Shown here one piece after another: positions 35,301 through 45,478 of a DNA stretch of 64,000 bases (position 1 is its first letter; the number at the start of each line of letters is the position of its first letter). Location: positions 1 to 64,000 of the forward strand of contig JBAMJV010010656.1 of assembly GCA_037951105.1 (NCBI GenBank), in the 5' to 3' direction. A program made the position numbers and the translations under genes. The notes beneath the pieces are model-generated. The model made no database searches and was not told where the DNA came from. It worked only from the letters and a program-made list of their open reading frames with translations. The stretch comes from Echinarachnius parma. Its lineage: Eukaryota > Echinodermata > Echinoidea > Clypeasteroida > Echinarachniidae.

Positions 35301-38300
35301 CCCTTAGATGGTCACTATACACAGGTTTTTACTATACATGGCAATTTTCCCTCCATATTTCTATTATGAGCATAAAGCGTAATGGTACCTTGACAAGAGC
35401 TCGACACCAGCACCAGTATCTTTTGAAAATCTATCATTTGCCTTGCCCAAACAGGCCAGCTAGTAGAGAAAAAAAAGTTAGTGTGGAGGATTGCCTTACC
35501 TGAGATAATATAGACATGTCCTTTATTGAGGCGCTGAAGTCCACACGCCTTATCCCGCCTCATCATCATGATCTCTGCGTGTCTTTCCAACCCCCTCTCT
35601 TCATCCCCCTTGTAAACTCTCTCCACCCTGATGATGTAAGCCGTCATCCCAGATTCCATATCCACGGGAGCTATGTGTCGTCCATTTCCGTCCGTTCCTC
35701 CGGATCGACCCACTCTTCCTATCACCTTCCCCCGTACCACTAGAAAGAGATTTGAAAATGAGAAGAGAAGTTCATTAACCATATTAGTAAATTTTTTGTT
35801 TAATGACATTCTGTGAACACCATCTCCATCCCTGGTGATGTAGGGTAGTCATCCCAGATTCCATATCCACTGGTGCTATGTGTCGTCTTTTTTCCATCTG
35901 TTCCTCCAGATTGCCCCACTCTTCCTATCACCTTCCCCTGTACGACTAGAAAGAGATTTGAAAAAAAGAGAAGTTCATTAACCATATTAGTAAATATTTT
36001 GTTTAATGACATTCTGTGTAAACCATCTCCATCCCTGGTGATGTAAGCCGTCATCCAAGATTCCATATCCACCGGTGCTATGTGCCGACCATTTCCGTCT
36101 GTTCCTCCGGATCGCCCCACTCTTCCTATCACCTTCCCTTGTACGACTAGAAAGACATAACAAATGCGAAATTAAATTCATTAACTAAAGTACTTAAAGG
36201 TATGAAAGATTTGTAAAAAGTTAGTTCATCTACAATGTTGCCAGCATCATGATCTCTGTAACTCTGTGTAACTATCGTCCATTCCCTATAGGACTAAAAA
36301 AGAGATGGAAATTTATTTTTAAAAGTTAGTTCATTTGCAACATATTCATGCTTGGCTCTGCAACTCCCTCTCTATTTCATGTGTAAACTTTCTAAACCAT
36401 AAATCAGTGGTTATCTTGAAATAAAAGCATCCTCTAAAAAAAAATTGTAACTTTTTTCTCTTTTAAAACAACTTTTTGAAATTGTATCTTAATGTTAGTA
36501 CATCGGCAGGAAATGGCAGAGACAGTAGTAAATGCATGTTTTCCTTTTTCAATTCATTAATTTCCTCTGATTTAAATTAAAAAACACCCAGATTTATCAT
36601 GAAGATTATTCTTATTCTTTGCCTTATTCATTCATGCAATGCTAAAACATCTCTAGCGACCTTGACTACGCCAGATTATAACATTGATAGGATTCTTCAA
36701 TTAGGTTATTGGAAGTTGCAATTCCCATGTTACAACTTTTTTAATTCAACCAAGATAAAATGTTTGTTTGATTCAAGGACTGTTTTTCTAACTCGTTGCC
36801 TAAGGAGGAACTCGGTGGACTCTGTATTAACTCTATAGGAAATGCAAAATTTAGTAGGAACCGGTTAATCTTTACATTTGTATTAAAGCGTAACAAGAAA
36901 CCAGTGCACAAACATTTTCAAATTCTATGCACAAAGCCTATAAAATGCTCTGTTTATCAACATAAAAGCTTGCCTAAAAGCCTTGCATAGCAACAACTGT
37001 GTATGCTGCAAAAACATAAATATTGGCTATTCCATATCATTGGCAAAACTATTGGCAAAAACTTGGTATACATTGCGCCACCCCCCCCCCCCCCCTCCCC
37101 CACCACCACCTTGCCGTGCTGCATGTGTTTATTACCCCCTCTACTGACATGCACCCTCCTGTACACCGCCTGTCTATCAGCACCGAAAACATGTTTTACA
37201 CCAAAACCTTGTTAGATTCTATGTTTTTGTAGAACTAGTACAATGTTTGTGTTCAATAATATTGGTAAAAATATTCTGTGGTAGATCATTAGCCCCCCTT
37301 GCTTCATGTTTATTACCCCCTCCTAGTCCATTTCCTAATGACTTGCACCCCTCCAACATGTATACAACCATACAGTCTACCAGTATCCATATCAGTATTG
37401 TCCATCCATTGTATAGACAGCTTGTAAAGTGTAAGAAAGGTTAAAGGGATCTAGTAACTTTGTTGGCATGTGCATAAAGTGATGAATGGTTGGTATAATG
37501 TCTAGTTTTGCGATCTGATATGTCCTGAGTATTGTGTTAAAATGTTCATGTTAAATGGATGTTGTATGGCCGAGAAATTAGCGAAACTGCAAAGTGATAT
37601 TTGCTAACTCATTTTGCACTGACTTTGTACACAGTTATGACTATCCCGTGGATAGTTCAACATCCGAATACAAAAACATATTCCATGCTTCTTTTGGTAA
37701 GACAAATACAACAAGGTATGAGAGAACCACTAGATTTCTAATGAAGTTTTTTGGATTTTGACCATGTTACTAGATCCCTTTAAAATATTCAATTGGTAAA
37801 ATTATATTAGGTGGTATAATAGTGTCACCCCCTTGCTGCATGTTTATTACCCCCCTCCTGGTCCTTTCCCACTGACATGCACCCCTCCACCACTATATCA
37901 GTCCCCAAAACATGTTGCCCATTGGCCCATCCATTACCCCCACATCCTGTTCGATTCCATGCAACAACTACAATCACGACACAACTCAAAATTAAATCTA
38001 ATTTTAGAGTTCCTGCTATACTTGGACATACCAAAGAAACATATCCTATTCTATTATTTGAAGCTTCAAGGGTAGTTAATATTCACCCAAGAAATCATGA
38101 ATTTCACAAAAATGTATAATATAATTAAAAATATAAAATCATTATATTTATCAGTTGAGAGGTAGTATATCAAGCTAACCATTTGAAGATAGCATAGTAT
38201 TAGTCATAAATGGGTTAATATATGTAGATAAACGAAACTGAGCAAAACTTGCAAGTAAGAAACATAAATAACTGCACAAAATGTTTAATTAACAAAGTTT

Positions 38301-41300
38301 TGATAATAATACAAAATATTTATATGGAGCTTAATACTGGTGTTTTTCTGCGCGACTTACGGTAAATAACTAATATGTGTGATGCGTGAAATAAAAATGC
38401 CAGATTACAATATTACATTAATGATTAACAATAACTCTAACCAAACAAAATATGTATCAATACAAATATAAGAATACAGATAATTACATAATGGATTTTA
38501 TGGATCATCTTTGCCACTATCAGCTTATTTCTTTGAGAAAGAGCAATAGTGAGATACATTGATTGTAATTATAGTGAAGTTAAAGTCACTTTTTACAATA
38601 TCACTCAAATGTGTTCATTATGAATACAAAGTTGCATAACATGACTTGAATGCTTTAATATCGCTGCACAATTGAAACTACTAATTTGTTTCACTTTAGG
38701 GGAAAAAATAGAAATGGACAATGCAAAACCTGACTACGCAATTTTTAATTTGTCTCACTTTGATAATAAAAAAATGGAAAGACAATGAAGAACTTGAAAA
38801 GTTGTCTTTTTGTCAACAACTAGATCCTCTGTGGCATATAATTATGAGTCATCATTCAGTTGATTAGAAATTACACATTTACAATTGTAAGAGTTGAATA
38901 AAATCTTCTCGTTAGGACTGACAGATCTGTTTTTGAGGAACTAGAGAGGAACTAGAGAGGGGGGCTGGGATGAGAGATGAGTCACCCTTAGGGGACGATC
39001 AGGAGTGCACTTCCGTTTGATACAGACCCCCTTTTCTTGGCTGGTTCACGAGTGACTACGGTACCTCAAAACACAACTTACATTTTGCATGCACCCCTTC
39101 CCCAAATCTAGATCTGCCTCCTCTTTGCAAAAGTGTGTAATAAAGTTTGATTCTAAAATGTTGGGGATTGTACATTTTACATACACCCCTTCATCAAATC
39201 TATATCTGCCTCCTATTGGCAAAAGTTTGATTTTAACTTTTGGAGGTTGTACCTCAAAATACAACTTACATGCACCCCTTCCCCAAATCTAGATCTGCCC
39301 CATCTTTGCGAAAGTGTGTAATAAAGTTTGATTCTAAAATGTTGGGGATTGTACATTTTACATGCACCCCTTCTTTAAATCTAGATCTGCTCCTATTGGC
39401 AAGTGTGTCTTATAAACTTTGATTCTACCTATTGAATATGTATTATTAGCAAGAAACTTTGGGATTAAAGGAAGCAGATTAATTATAATACATGTAATAA
39501 TAAGATGAAGAAGAAGAAAGATTATTCCACTTTTGTATTTTAGTTCCTCGATAGGCACCAATATTTGATTCCTTGTTCGCAATCATCAATATTGGGTGAT
39601 TGTACTCATAAACTTTGTATTGAATGTTTTTACCTGTCATACTTGGAACAAAGCATTTTGTAATAGACTGAAGGAGAAAGAAGTGCAAAAAGTGAATAAC
39701 ATTTCTTCCGATCTAGTACCTTAGTAGCTAAATGAATGATGTATGCAATCAACAGTGTCACGTAATTAGCAGGATGCGTTCAGTGGTTTATTTCTATACA
39801 AGGCATGCAGTTCATAGTATGGGTTAGCAGAATGCTGAAACTTTTCCAAGTTTCCAAGAAATATTGGGTTCTAGCCAAAAAGATGACAGCTGTGTGTATG
39901 TAATGTAAACATAATATAGAGTACTGAAGTAGCAGTGTCACATTCCTTTGTTATAGCATAGTAATGGTTCTAAAGAACTTGTGTGTAAACAACTTGTTCT
40001 TTGATTTGGGATTTTGGTAATAGATTGGAGCTAGATGATTGCCTTCTTAGCAACCACCGGTCAGATATGCATGGCTTGCCTGACCCTGACATCGAGTATT
40101 TGTGACGTCACACTTCAGCACTGTATAGTTGCCATTAACTTCCAACATTGCAGTCAAGGATTTCTGCAAACATCTATAACAAATTTTAAAAAGTAAACAA
40201 TGTTTGTTGGTGTGTGTCTTCAGCAGGTTTTAAATAGACTAATTAGGAAAAGCATATTGGCCCAATTAATACATTGGTTAAATGTATCAACAGTATCATC
40301 AATGATTAAGATCCAATTTATGGCAAAAAATGGATGTTCAATCATCTAATGAACCTTTTGTACTGACCTGAAATATTATTTCAGCCATTTGCATAAATTG
40401 TGTAAATGACTTGATTTTTTTCGAGAGAAAAATCCCATTGTATTCATTCAGTTCATGACCCAACATTGTTTCACAAGGACTTAAAGTTGAACTTAAATTA
40501 TGGTTGGACTTAAAGTTATGGAAAGCCATTTATAGTCTTGGAATGAAAAAAATAAATAAATAAATTCTAGAGCAATAATGCACATATTTGAAACTTTGAA
40601 TACATTTTACATCAAGAGTATTAAATATCCTTGATATTAGAAAATATTTCTGCTTTTAAACAACATTTAATGTGTTGTGTTTAAAGAATAATGTTTACAT
40701 TTTACATAGCAAGTACTGGCTTTCCATAATTGTATTAAAGTCCAACTTAGAATTTAAGTTCAACTTTAATAGGAGCTTTGTGAAACACGCCCAAAAGGAT
40801 TTAGAGGGGAATTATTCCAGTCTATGAGGAAGGCATTTTGTGCCCATGTGTGTACAAGGGAAACAACGCAGAAAAGTATGTAGGAACCAGATTTACTTAA
40901 TTTCCGTCAAGGATCCCTCCTTTACATACTTCCATTTCCATGTGAACCAAGGGGAGCTTGATATTGGGTAACAAATAGTTGTTTGAAATTGTTGGTAAAC
41001 AAGGCTTTCATATCAACCAACTTTGAAAAGGATCTAGTCACGGTAACTTTATTGACAAGTGCAAAAGGTGATGAATGGTTTACAGTGATCCATTAACTTA
41101 ATACACTTTCAACCAAAATCGCTTGGAGCGTTCACACTTCTCTTGTACTCTGTTGTTTGGCTTATGGTAACAGACGAATGAAATGCGTTTTGATTTTGTT
41201 CAAATGTCTCCATAATCATGGATATATTTAAGATTTAATTTCAAAGCGTCTATACACGGTTTCCGACCGTAGTCAAGAGTATCCAAAACATACTCCATTG

Positions 41301-43352
41301 TCAATAGTAGTAGTTATAATTAAAAATCCTAACTCTTCAATCATAAATATCTTTTGAATGAAAGGGAAATTAAAACAACTGGAACCTGTCCCATGATTCT
41401 ATTGGTAATGTGAATACAACAAGGTATGAGAGAACCATTAGTCGTTCTAAGTACGATTTGTGGATTTGGACAGTGTTACTGCATGCATCTGAACACATCC
41501 AGAGAAGCCCCCTTTAAGAACGGTTGCAGAGAGAGAAAGTCCCATAAAAGTAAGATGAATGATGCAATTAACCCGTTCCCTACAAGTTTATGAAATCCCC
41601 ATAGACTTTGTACACAACCCACTCGGTTCCCTCGGTCAAGGGGTTAATTAACAATGTTCACTTTTTTTTCAGTGTGATCTCAGCAAGAGTGATTTTTCAA
41701 AACAGGAATCTGCAAAATTTTAGCTACATACAGGGATTAATGTGGCTTCCATGAATCATGGTATTATAAATCTGCATGTGTTGCATAGTGATCAAAATCT
41801 TTGCCAAAAATGCAATGTAATCTAGAGAGATTACGTGATAGTGATTTTTTCCAAACATAAGTTGCAAATCTCTAGTATATATGAGATTTATGATACCACC
41901 AGCAACACATAATGATTCAAGTTTGATAGCAAATATTGCAATTCTTAATCCAATCAGGACGGACTGATTTTGGTATAATATGCATTCTCCATAGACTCCT
42001 GCCCGAGTATTTTCGGGACTAGTCCTGAATGGGTTAATTGGAAAAACAGATATTTTACAATTAATGAGCATGGATAGTTTATTGGCATCTGTCCTTTTTC
42101 AGTCTTTGGTGGGGAGGGAGTGGGGGGGGGGGGGGAAGAAAATATAAGTGAAACATGGTCACCCGACTATAGCAGCCAACATGCCTATAGTGGCCACCAC
42201 AAGTAATCCCCTATATAGAGAAAAACAATGTTGTTGAACCTTTCCATAGAATTCACCTGCATATAGTGGCCACTTGTCAAGTTTTCCTGCGGTTGTCACT
42301 ATACACATGTTTGACTGTAATTGTAAAAGAGGTTGCATGTTTGTTTTGAGATACGATTTGCAAACCATAATTCAAAATAACTAGGTTATAAAATTAATAG
42401 TATTGATGCATTCAGATTGGTTTGGGTATATTTCATGAACCTAGGTCCATAAACACAAAAATAATATTTCTCTAGTATTAGCCATTGTAGATAGTGCCTG
42501 AGATGTTGCATTTAGGTCTTTGGAAAATGCATGTTATCATTATCATCTCTAGGGGCTAATAAAAGTTTCCTGTTACAAACTTTACTGATCTGTGCATGCT
42601 TATGTATATACACCCTCCAGGAAAGCTTATGTTATGGCATCAACACCCTGTACCCAGCTGCTAATTGGGGTGGTGGGTGTGGTTAAGGGGTCTTGTTAGA
42701 GTGTTGGCGTTACCTCCTGAAGACGATGTTGGTGTAGCGTGCACTTACTATAGACTTGAGGTGTATAAAGTTGTGTTAGGCTTTAGCTTCAGTCATTTGT
42801 CAGTAGGGTAAATTGATTTTCCACTTCCATCGTAGTTTATTTTACCACCAAACTTCAATCATAAAAATGAAACTATATTTAAATCATTATGCCATATATA
42901 AATATACTTGATTGATCTATAAAGGTGCAGTAAGGTAATAGTCACAATAAATAGCCACTAGGACTATTATGCTCCTCAGGGAGTTGAGGTAGTGCACAAG
43001 ATAATGGATGGGTTTAGAACTGTGCCTAATGATCAAGGGTAGTAATGCAGATAGATAGCATACCGTAAATGACATACGCTTTACCATTATCCCATTCAAG
43101 ATGATATATTCTGTGTAGATTCCAGATTGAGTAATTTCAGGATCAGTTCTTTAATTAAACAAGTTAATGATTGAATTGCTCACCAAAATCTGATCTGCAG
43201 AACATTTGCTGTGGGTGTTCGGGCATACACACGCACTGTGTCGTCTGCGTCGTCGTCTCCTTCTTCCCTTTCTCACTGACCACCAACACCGGCAACGAAA
43301 GCAGCATGAATGTCCACGCCAGCAGCTTCTCGATAAAAATCCTTAAGTCCAT
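32139..43352 (-). CDS. TIMP: TIMP: tissue inhibitor of metalloproteinases, complete four-exon coding region
   Basis: Joining 43352-43184, 35739-35500, 32834-32707 and 32351-32139 on the - strand gives a 249-residue precursor, with GT-AG borders and matching phases (1, 1, 0). It has a signal peptide (1-26), then the TIMP hallmark CVCMPEHPQQMFC at 40-52, VVRGKVIG after the first intron, RVYKG, ACG (Cys122), TCDW (Cys150), YCRTCE (175, 178) and a C-terminal domain with SECLW and KCGWYKS. All 12 canonical cysteines are present (40, 42, 52, 122, 150, 175, 178, 183, 188, 196, 217, 225), plus extras at 210 and 236. TIMPs are secreted and block matrix metalloproteinases by chelating the active-site zinc through Cys1. 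The mature region is about 210 residues, slightly longer than vertebrate TIMPs. The gene lies antisense inside a synapsin intron, as in flies and mammals. Confidence 0.93.
32707..32834 (-). CDS. TIMP: TIMP exon 3: end of N-terminal domain
   Basis: This 128-bp exon runs from the acceptor TCCTGCAG to the donor GTAAGA, with phase 1 in and phase 0 out. It encodes SHDETGQYHVGTCDW, then VTEYSDLTKMQKQGIRYLY, then RQYCRTCE. The pattern TC-x-hydrophobic-(13-16)-QKxG-…-C-x2-C matches the TIMP segment that carries Cys99, Cys124 and Cys127. In vertebrates the Trp of the PW motif follows a few residues later; here a Trp directly follows the Cys-Asp pair instead. Confidence 0.9.
33596..33700 (-). mobile_element. 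family A TTAA element, slightly enlarged
   Basis: TTAACCCATTCCCTTCGAG…CCCATAGACTTTGTACATAG…CAATGGGTTAA, 105 bp. The extra CCTACCAGGTTCTTG near the right end suggests a composite with A2. Lies in TIMP intron 2. Confidence 0.75.
33731..33946 (+). mobile_element. inverted-repeat element, family N
   Basis: GTAGCAGTCACACCGCCAAA faces TTTGGGGGTGTGACTGCTAC, with inner CGAATCCAAACCG / CGGTTTGGATTCG. 216 bp, in TIMP intron 2. Confidence 0.85.
34116..34240 (-). mobile_element. family A2 element abutting a family B left end
   Basis: TTAACCTGTTCCCTACTAG…AGGCAATGGGTTAA (34116-34194), then TTAATCCGTTCAGGACTGG from 34191. The two share the TTAA at 34191-34194. Confidence 0.7.
34791..35335 (+). mobile_element. 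family P inverted-repeat element split by a polyG-ended element
   Basis: ACAGTCAAACATGTC…GGTCACC…CTATAGTGGCCACC on the left. CTATAGAGGTCGCC…GGTCACTATACACAGG on the right. Confidence 0.65.
34868..35210 (+). mobile_element. polyG/polyC-ended inverted-repeat element, family O
   Basis: 22 G then TCACTCCC; the right end is GAGTGA then about 16 C. The interior has two 89-bp tandem units starting ACGTCGTCAACGTTTTC (34950, 35039) and a relict third (35127). Confidence 0.7.
35500..35739 (-). CDS. TIMP: TIMP exon 2: N-terminal OB-fold domain, strands A to D
   Basis: This 240-bp exon follows the acceptor CTTTCTAG and ends at the donor GTAAGG; it enters and leaves in phase 1. It encodes VRGKVIGRVG, a Gly/Ser/Asp-rich AB-loop, MTAYIIRVERVYKG, MMMRRDKACGLQRL and KGHVYIIS. 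The ACG cysteine corresponds to Cys70, the partner of Cys1. Vertebrate TIMP genes divide this coding stretch between two exons near VYKG, so this gene has either fused them or kept an ancestral unsplit form. Two partial copies of its first half and two shorter relicts lie upstream in intron 1 (35816-36402). Confidence 0.92.
35816..35945 (-). pseudogene. partial duplicate of TIMP exon 2, copy B
   Basis: It lies 206 bp upstream of real exon 2 and repeats its acceptor (CTTTCTAG) and first half, coding VVQGKVIGRVGQSGGTDG before a one-base insertion shifts the frame. Homology ends near the position of VYKG, so the half with Cys70 is missing. No good donor follows. The surrounding intron sequence is also duplicated. 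Confidence 0.8.
36018..36146 (-). pseudogene. partial duplicate of TIMP exon 2, copy C
   Basis: It starts 201 bp upstream of copy B, exactly 67 codons away. The acceptor is intact and the frame is open through VVQGKVIGRVGRSGGTDGNG, HIAPVDMES and MTAYITR. The match stops at the same place as copy B, and the spacer to copy B stays open in the same frame. It could act as an alternative or cryptic exon, but lacks the second half including Cys70 and has only a weak GT (ATG|GTTTAC). Confidence 0.75.
36238..36402 (-). pseudogene. two further eroded relicts of TIMP exon 2 (copies D and E)
   Basis: 36245-36316 matches the middle of exon 2 (the MMMRR and RHIAP segments) and the acceptor flank with large deletions. 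36355-36402 matches the VERVYKG-to-GLER segment. Each is preceded by a similar TTAGTTCAT spacer, as expected for units of one old tandem array. Similarity is partial and judged by eye. Confidence 0.45.
36788..36868 (+). mobile_element. relict family A2 TTAA element in TIMP intron 1
   Basis: CTAACTCGTTGCC…AACTCGGTGGAC…AATGCAAAATTTAGTAGG…CCGGTTAA. Confidence 0.5.
37060..37960 (+). repeat. three C-rich direct repeats around a TTAA element
   Basis: GCTGCATGTTTATTACCCCC…ACATGCACCCCTCC recurs near 37118, 37300 and 37840, with a 14-15 C run at 37081. 37961-39040 is AT-rich with nothing named. Confidence 0.7.
37441..37783 (+). mobile_element. family D TTAA element
   Basis: TTAAAGGGATCTAGTAACTT … CATGTTACTAGATCCCTTTAA. 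343 bp, in TIMP intron 1. Confidence 0.85.
39046..39425 (+). repeat. tandem repeat, four half-units of about 95 bp (two of about 195 bp)
   Basis: TGCACCCCTTCCCCAAATCT and AATAAAGTTTGATTCTAAAA recur; the 195-bp period is better conserved than the 95-bp one. 39426-40465 has nothing else. Confidence 0.8.
40466..40793 (+). mobile_element. diverged family H inverted-repeat element
   Basis: TTGTTTCACAAGGACTTAAAG … CTTTAATAGGAGCTTTGTGAAAC with the shared GGAAAGCCATTTATAG border. Confidence 0.7.
41025..41484 (+). mobile_element. family D TTAA element with a nested family F piece
   Basis: D left part to 41080 (GGATCTAGTC…TTGACAAGTGC…GATGAATGG), F from about 41081 to 41335 (TGATCCATTAACTT…GTTGTTTGGCTTATGG), D right part to 41484 (AACAAGGTATGAGAGAACC). 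Confidence 0.65.
41568..41647 (-). mobile_element. family A TTAA element
   Basis: TTAACCCGTTCCCTACAAG … CTCGGTCAAGGGGTTAA, 80 bp. Confidence 0.85.
41944..42036 (+). mobile_element. family B TTAA element
   Basis: TTAATCCAATCAGGACGGAC … AGTCCTGAATGGGTTAA, 93 bp, in TIMP intron 1. Confidence 0.75.
42152..42319 (+). mobile_element. family P inverted-repeat element
   Basis: AAACATGGTCACCCGACTAT…CTATAGTGGCCACC faces ATATAGTGGCCAC…GTCACTATACACATGTTTG. A 14-G run precedes it (42122-42135). Confidence 0.7.
43184..43352 (-). CDS. TIMP: TIMP exon 1: signal peptide and N-terminal CxC inhibitory edge
   Basis: The start ATG sits in a strong Kozak context (CCACCATGG). It is the first ATG in frame, because an in-frame TAA lies 17 codons upstream (43401-43403). 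The exon encodes 56 residues plus one base: a hydrophobic leader (LLAWTFMLLSLPVLVV), then EKGKKETTTQTTQ, then CVCMPEHPQQMFCRSDF. It ends at the donor GTGAGC in phase 1. Residue 2 of the mature motif, which sits in the S1' pocket of the protease in known TIMPs, is Val rather than the usual Thr or Ser. The 13 polar residues between the leader core and Cys1 are unusual (see findings). The exon border after the SDF motif matches the known first intron position of TIMP genes. Confidence 0.92.
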
Positions 43353-43867
43353 GGTGGTGGTAGGGTGTATAGAATAGATATCCAAGGACAGATTAATCAG
43401 TTAGCGATATGAAATTATCCAGATAAAGTTGATGAGCAATCTGAGAATTTCCAAGAGAGTTTATTATGGATTTGAAAAAAATCTAACCAATGTTGATTTG
43501 CAGTTCGAAGATATTCAAAGAAGTTAGGTTGTTGATTTGAAAATATCCATCTGGAAATATCCAAAGAAAGAAGTAGCTCCAGTGCACGATCAGCTGTCCC
43601 AAACTAGAAACTAGGTCTGGTAGTAACAACAAACACTAACTCCAAATCAGAACTAGAAGTTATCCTATAAGTCAAACATCTTTAGGTCTGTACTTCTTTC
43701 CAGTGAGCTATAAAAAAATTTGTTTAGTTCAACAATGGTTTAACTCTTTCAAGTAGATAAGGAAAGTTAAATCCTGATCAGCTGTTAGACATTCCATTCA
43801 CTTTCAAAACTTTCAAAACTTTCCCCAAAATGTTGGTATGGACTAGAAGTGGGCAGGGCTTGTACTA

Positions 43868-43900
43868 GTTGTAATAGTAGTAGTAGTAGTAGTAGTAGCA
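43868..43900 (+). repeat. TAG trinucleotide repeat in the presumed TIMP 5' leader
   Basis: Eight TAG units, read as CTA on the TIMP strand. 42320-43183 and 43404-43867 show no other feature. Confidence 0.8.
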
Positions 43901-43978
43901 ACAGATGTTTACAAGCACACTTTTGGATCGAGAGAGACCATTGGCTACGACTGAGGGAGATCTGCTGAGCCCCGTTTG

Positions 43979-44019
43979 TATTTATACCCACTTCCCCCTG
44001 CAGGAAATACCCTTATTGG
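43979..44019 (-). promoter_or_regulatory. candidate TIMP core promoter (TATA plus CCAAT)
   Basis: On the - strand TATAAATA lies at 43986-43979 and a CCAAT box about 30 bases further upstream (44019-44015). Initiation would be near 43950, giving an unspliced 5' leader of about 600 bases that includes a TAG/CTA trinucleotide repeat. The inference rests on motif and position alone; a spliced upstream leader exon is equally possible. Confidence 0.3.
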
Positions 44020-44324
44020 TCTTTACTCCCCCTGGAAATAGCATGCCATTTGGCGGCGCACTGCTAGCGCTCACAGTAGGTGGAAACCGAGTAATTGATA
44101 TGTCTCTCCTTTTTCCCCCCAGTCTCTGTTTTCTCTCTCATATATTTAAATTTTGTACTTGTTTCCTATCTTACCTTTATATCTCTCACATTCTAATTTT
44201 GTTTAACTTTGGTTTTATTTCCCTCCTTATAGTTTCTCTGTCTTATATCTCCCTTTGTTTTATTTCTTGCTTTCTTTATTCCATTTGGTATAACAAATAT
44301 GGTACAACTTTTCATGACCAGCTC

Positions 44325-44419
44325 ATAACCCGTTCAGGACTGACTGATTTTGCTACAACATGTATTCTCCATAGACCAAAGCCCAAATATTTTCGGGACC
44401 ATAGTCCTAAATGGGTTAA
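44325..44419 (+). mobile_element. family B element
   Basis: ATAACCCGTTCAGGACTGAC … ATAGTCCTAAATGGGTTAA, 95 bp. 44100-44290 before it is pyrimidine-rich. Confidence 0.75.
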
Positions 44420-44530
44420 GACCTAAGTTTGCGATGAATTAAAGAATCAAAATGGAACTTCCTGTATGGGTGAAGGGTAGCCAGCAGGAGGGACAACTGA
44501 AAGTGATATGTGTGAAATTGAGATAAAATA

Positions 44531-44900
44531 CATAAATAGCCTTGTAAGCAATACAATCTGCAACCCTCTTTTATATAATAATACTAACATAATATAACGT
44601 ATTTGTATATTGACTAATACAGAACAGCTTCTAAGCACTTCATTATCATTTTCCCTTGTCATTTAGTTCAAACGCCACAACTATCTTTCACACAGTCTCA
44701 ACTCCCTGGGAAGCATTCTAGCCATGGACAACCTTTAAAAGAGGTGCACAAGGCTAATTTTCACCAGACCAGATACTTATTTATTCACCTATAGAGCAGA
44801 GAGTAGAGAGCAGTTATACAAATCATATTTGTCCCCTCATTGACAAATATTCATAAAGAGTCTTGCAAGAAATACAATTTGCAACCCTCTTTTATGCTAA
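44531..44900 (+). repeat. direct repeat around a SINE fragment
   Basis: CAATACAATCTGCAACCCTCTTTTAT at 44548 and a close copy at 44870. Between them, 44692-44800 matches the 30075 SINE body (ACTCCCTGGGAAGCATTCTAG). 44900-45478 has no other feature. Confidence 0.6.
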
Positions 44901-45478
44901 AAAAGTAACAATATTTGTCCCGTCCTTAAATATAACCACGCTCATGTTGTACAATAAGAGAAAACCATGAACACTGTATATATTTGCTGTATAGTTTGAT
45001 TTATTATAAATTGATTTAATAGTTAATAAGTTGATATTGGTAGAAAATTTATGCTTTTAAGAGTGGGAAGTTTATGATTATGTTGTAAGATATGAATAAA
45101 TTGTTATTGTTAAGTTCTGTTTTGATAAACTATTTCCTGGGTGAATCGAAATCTGCATCATAAAAAGGGGGTATATTTATTCAAAGATTAGAACAAAAAT
45201 CAAATATTTTATCAGCAAAGATGAGCTGCGTGGGTTTATAAACATCTCCTCCAATATCCTTAATCTCTGCACACTTACTCCAACATGGAAGGCAATAAAG
45301 GAAGTTACATTTGATTACATCTGTGATTACATTATTTTATTAAATGTTTCCTATTTTCCCTTCCTGCCCATTTCCTGAACGACTGTTTATATCAAATGGC
45401 ACTTTGGGTCTATATATGGAAGACGTCTTTTGTTTCATAATTTATTTTGACCCTGCATCCACACCACGTCTTATACCT

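Noticed and set aside
43905-44426. 173-codon + strand frame
   Set aside because: Runs through a pyrimidine-rich stretch and into a family B element; it is antisense to the TIMP promoter region.
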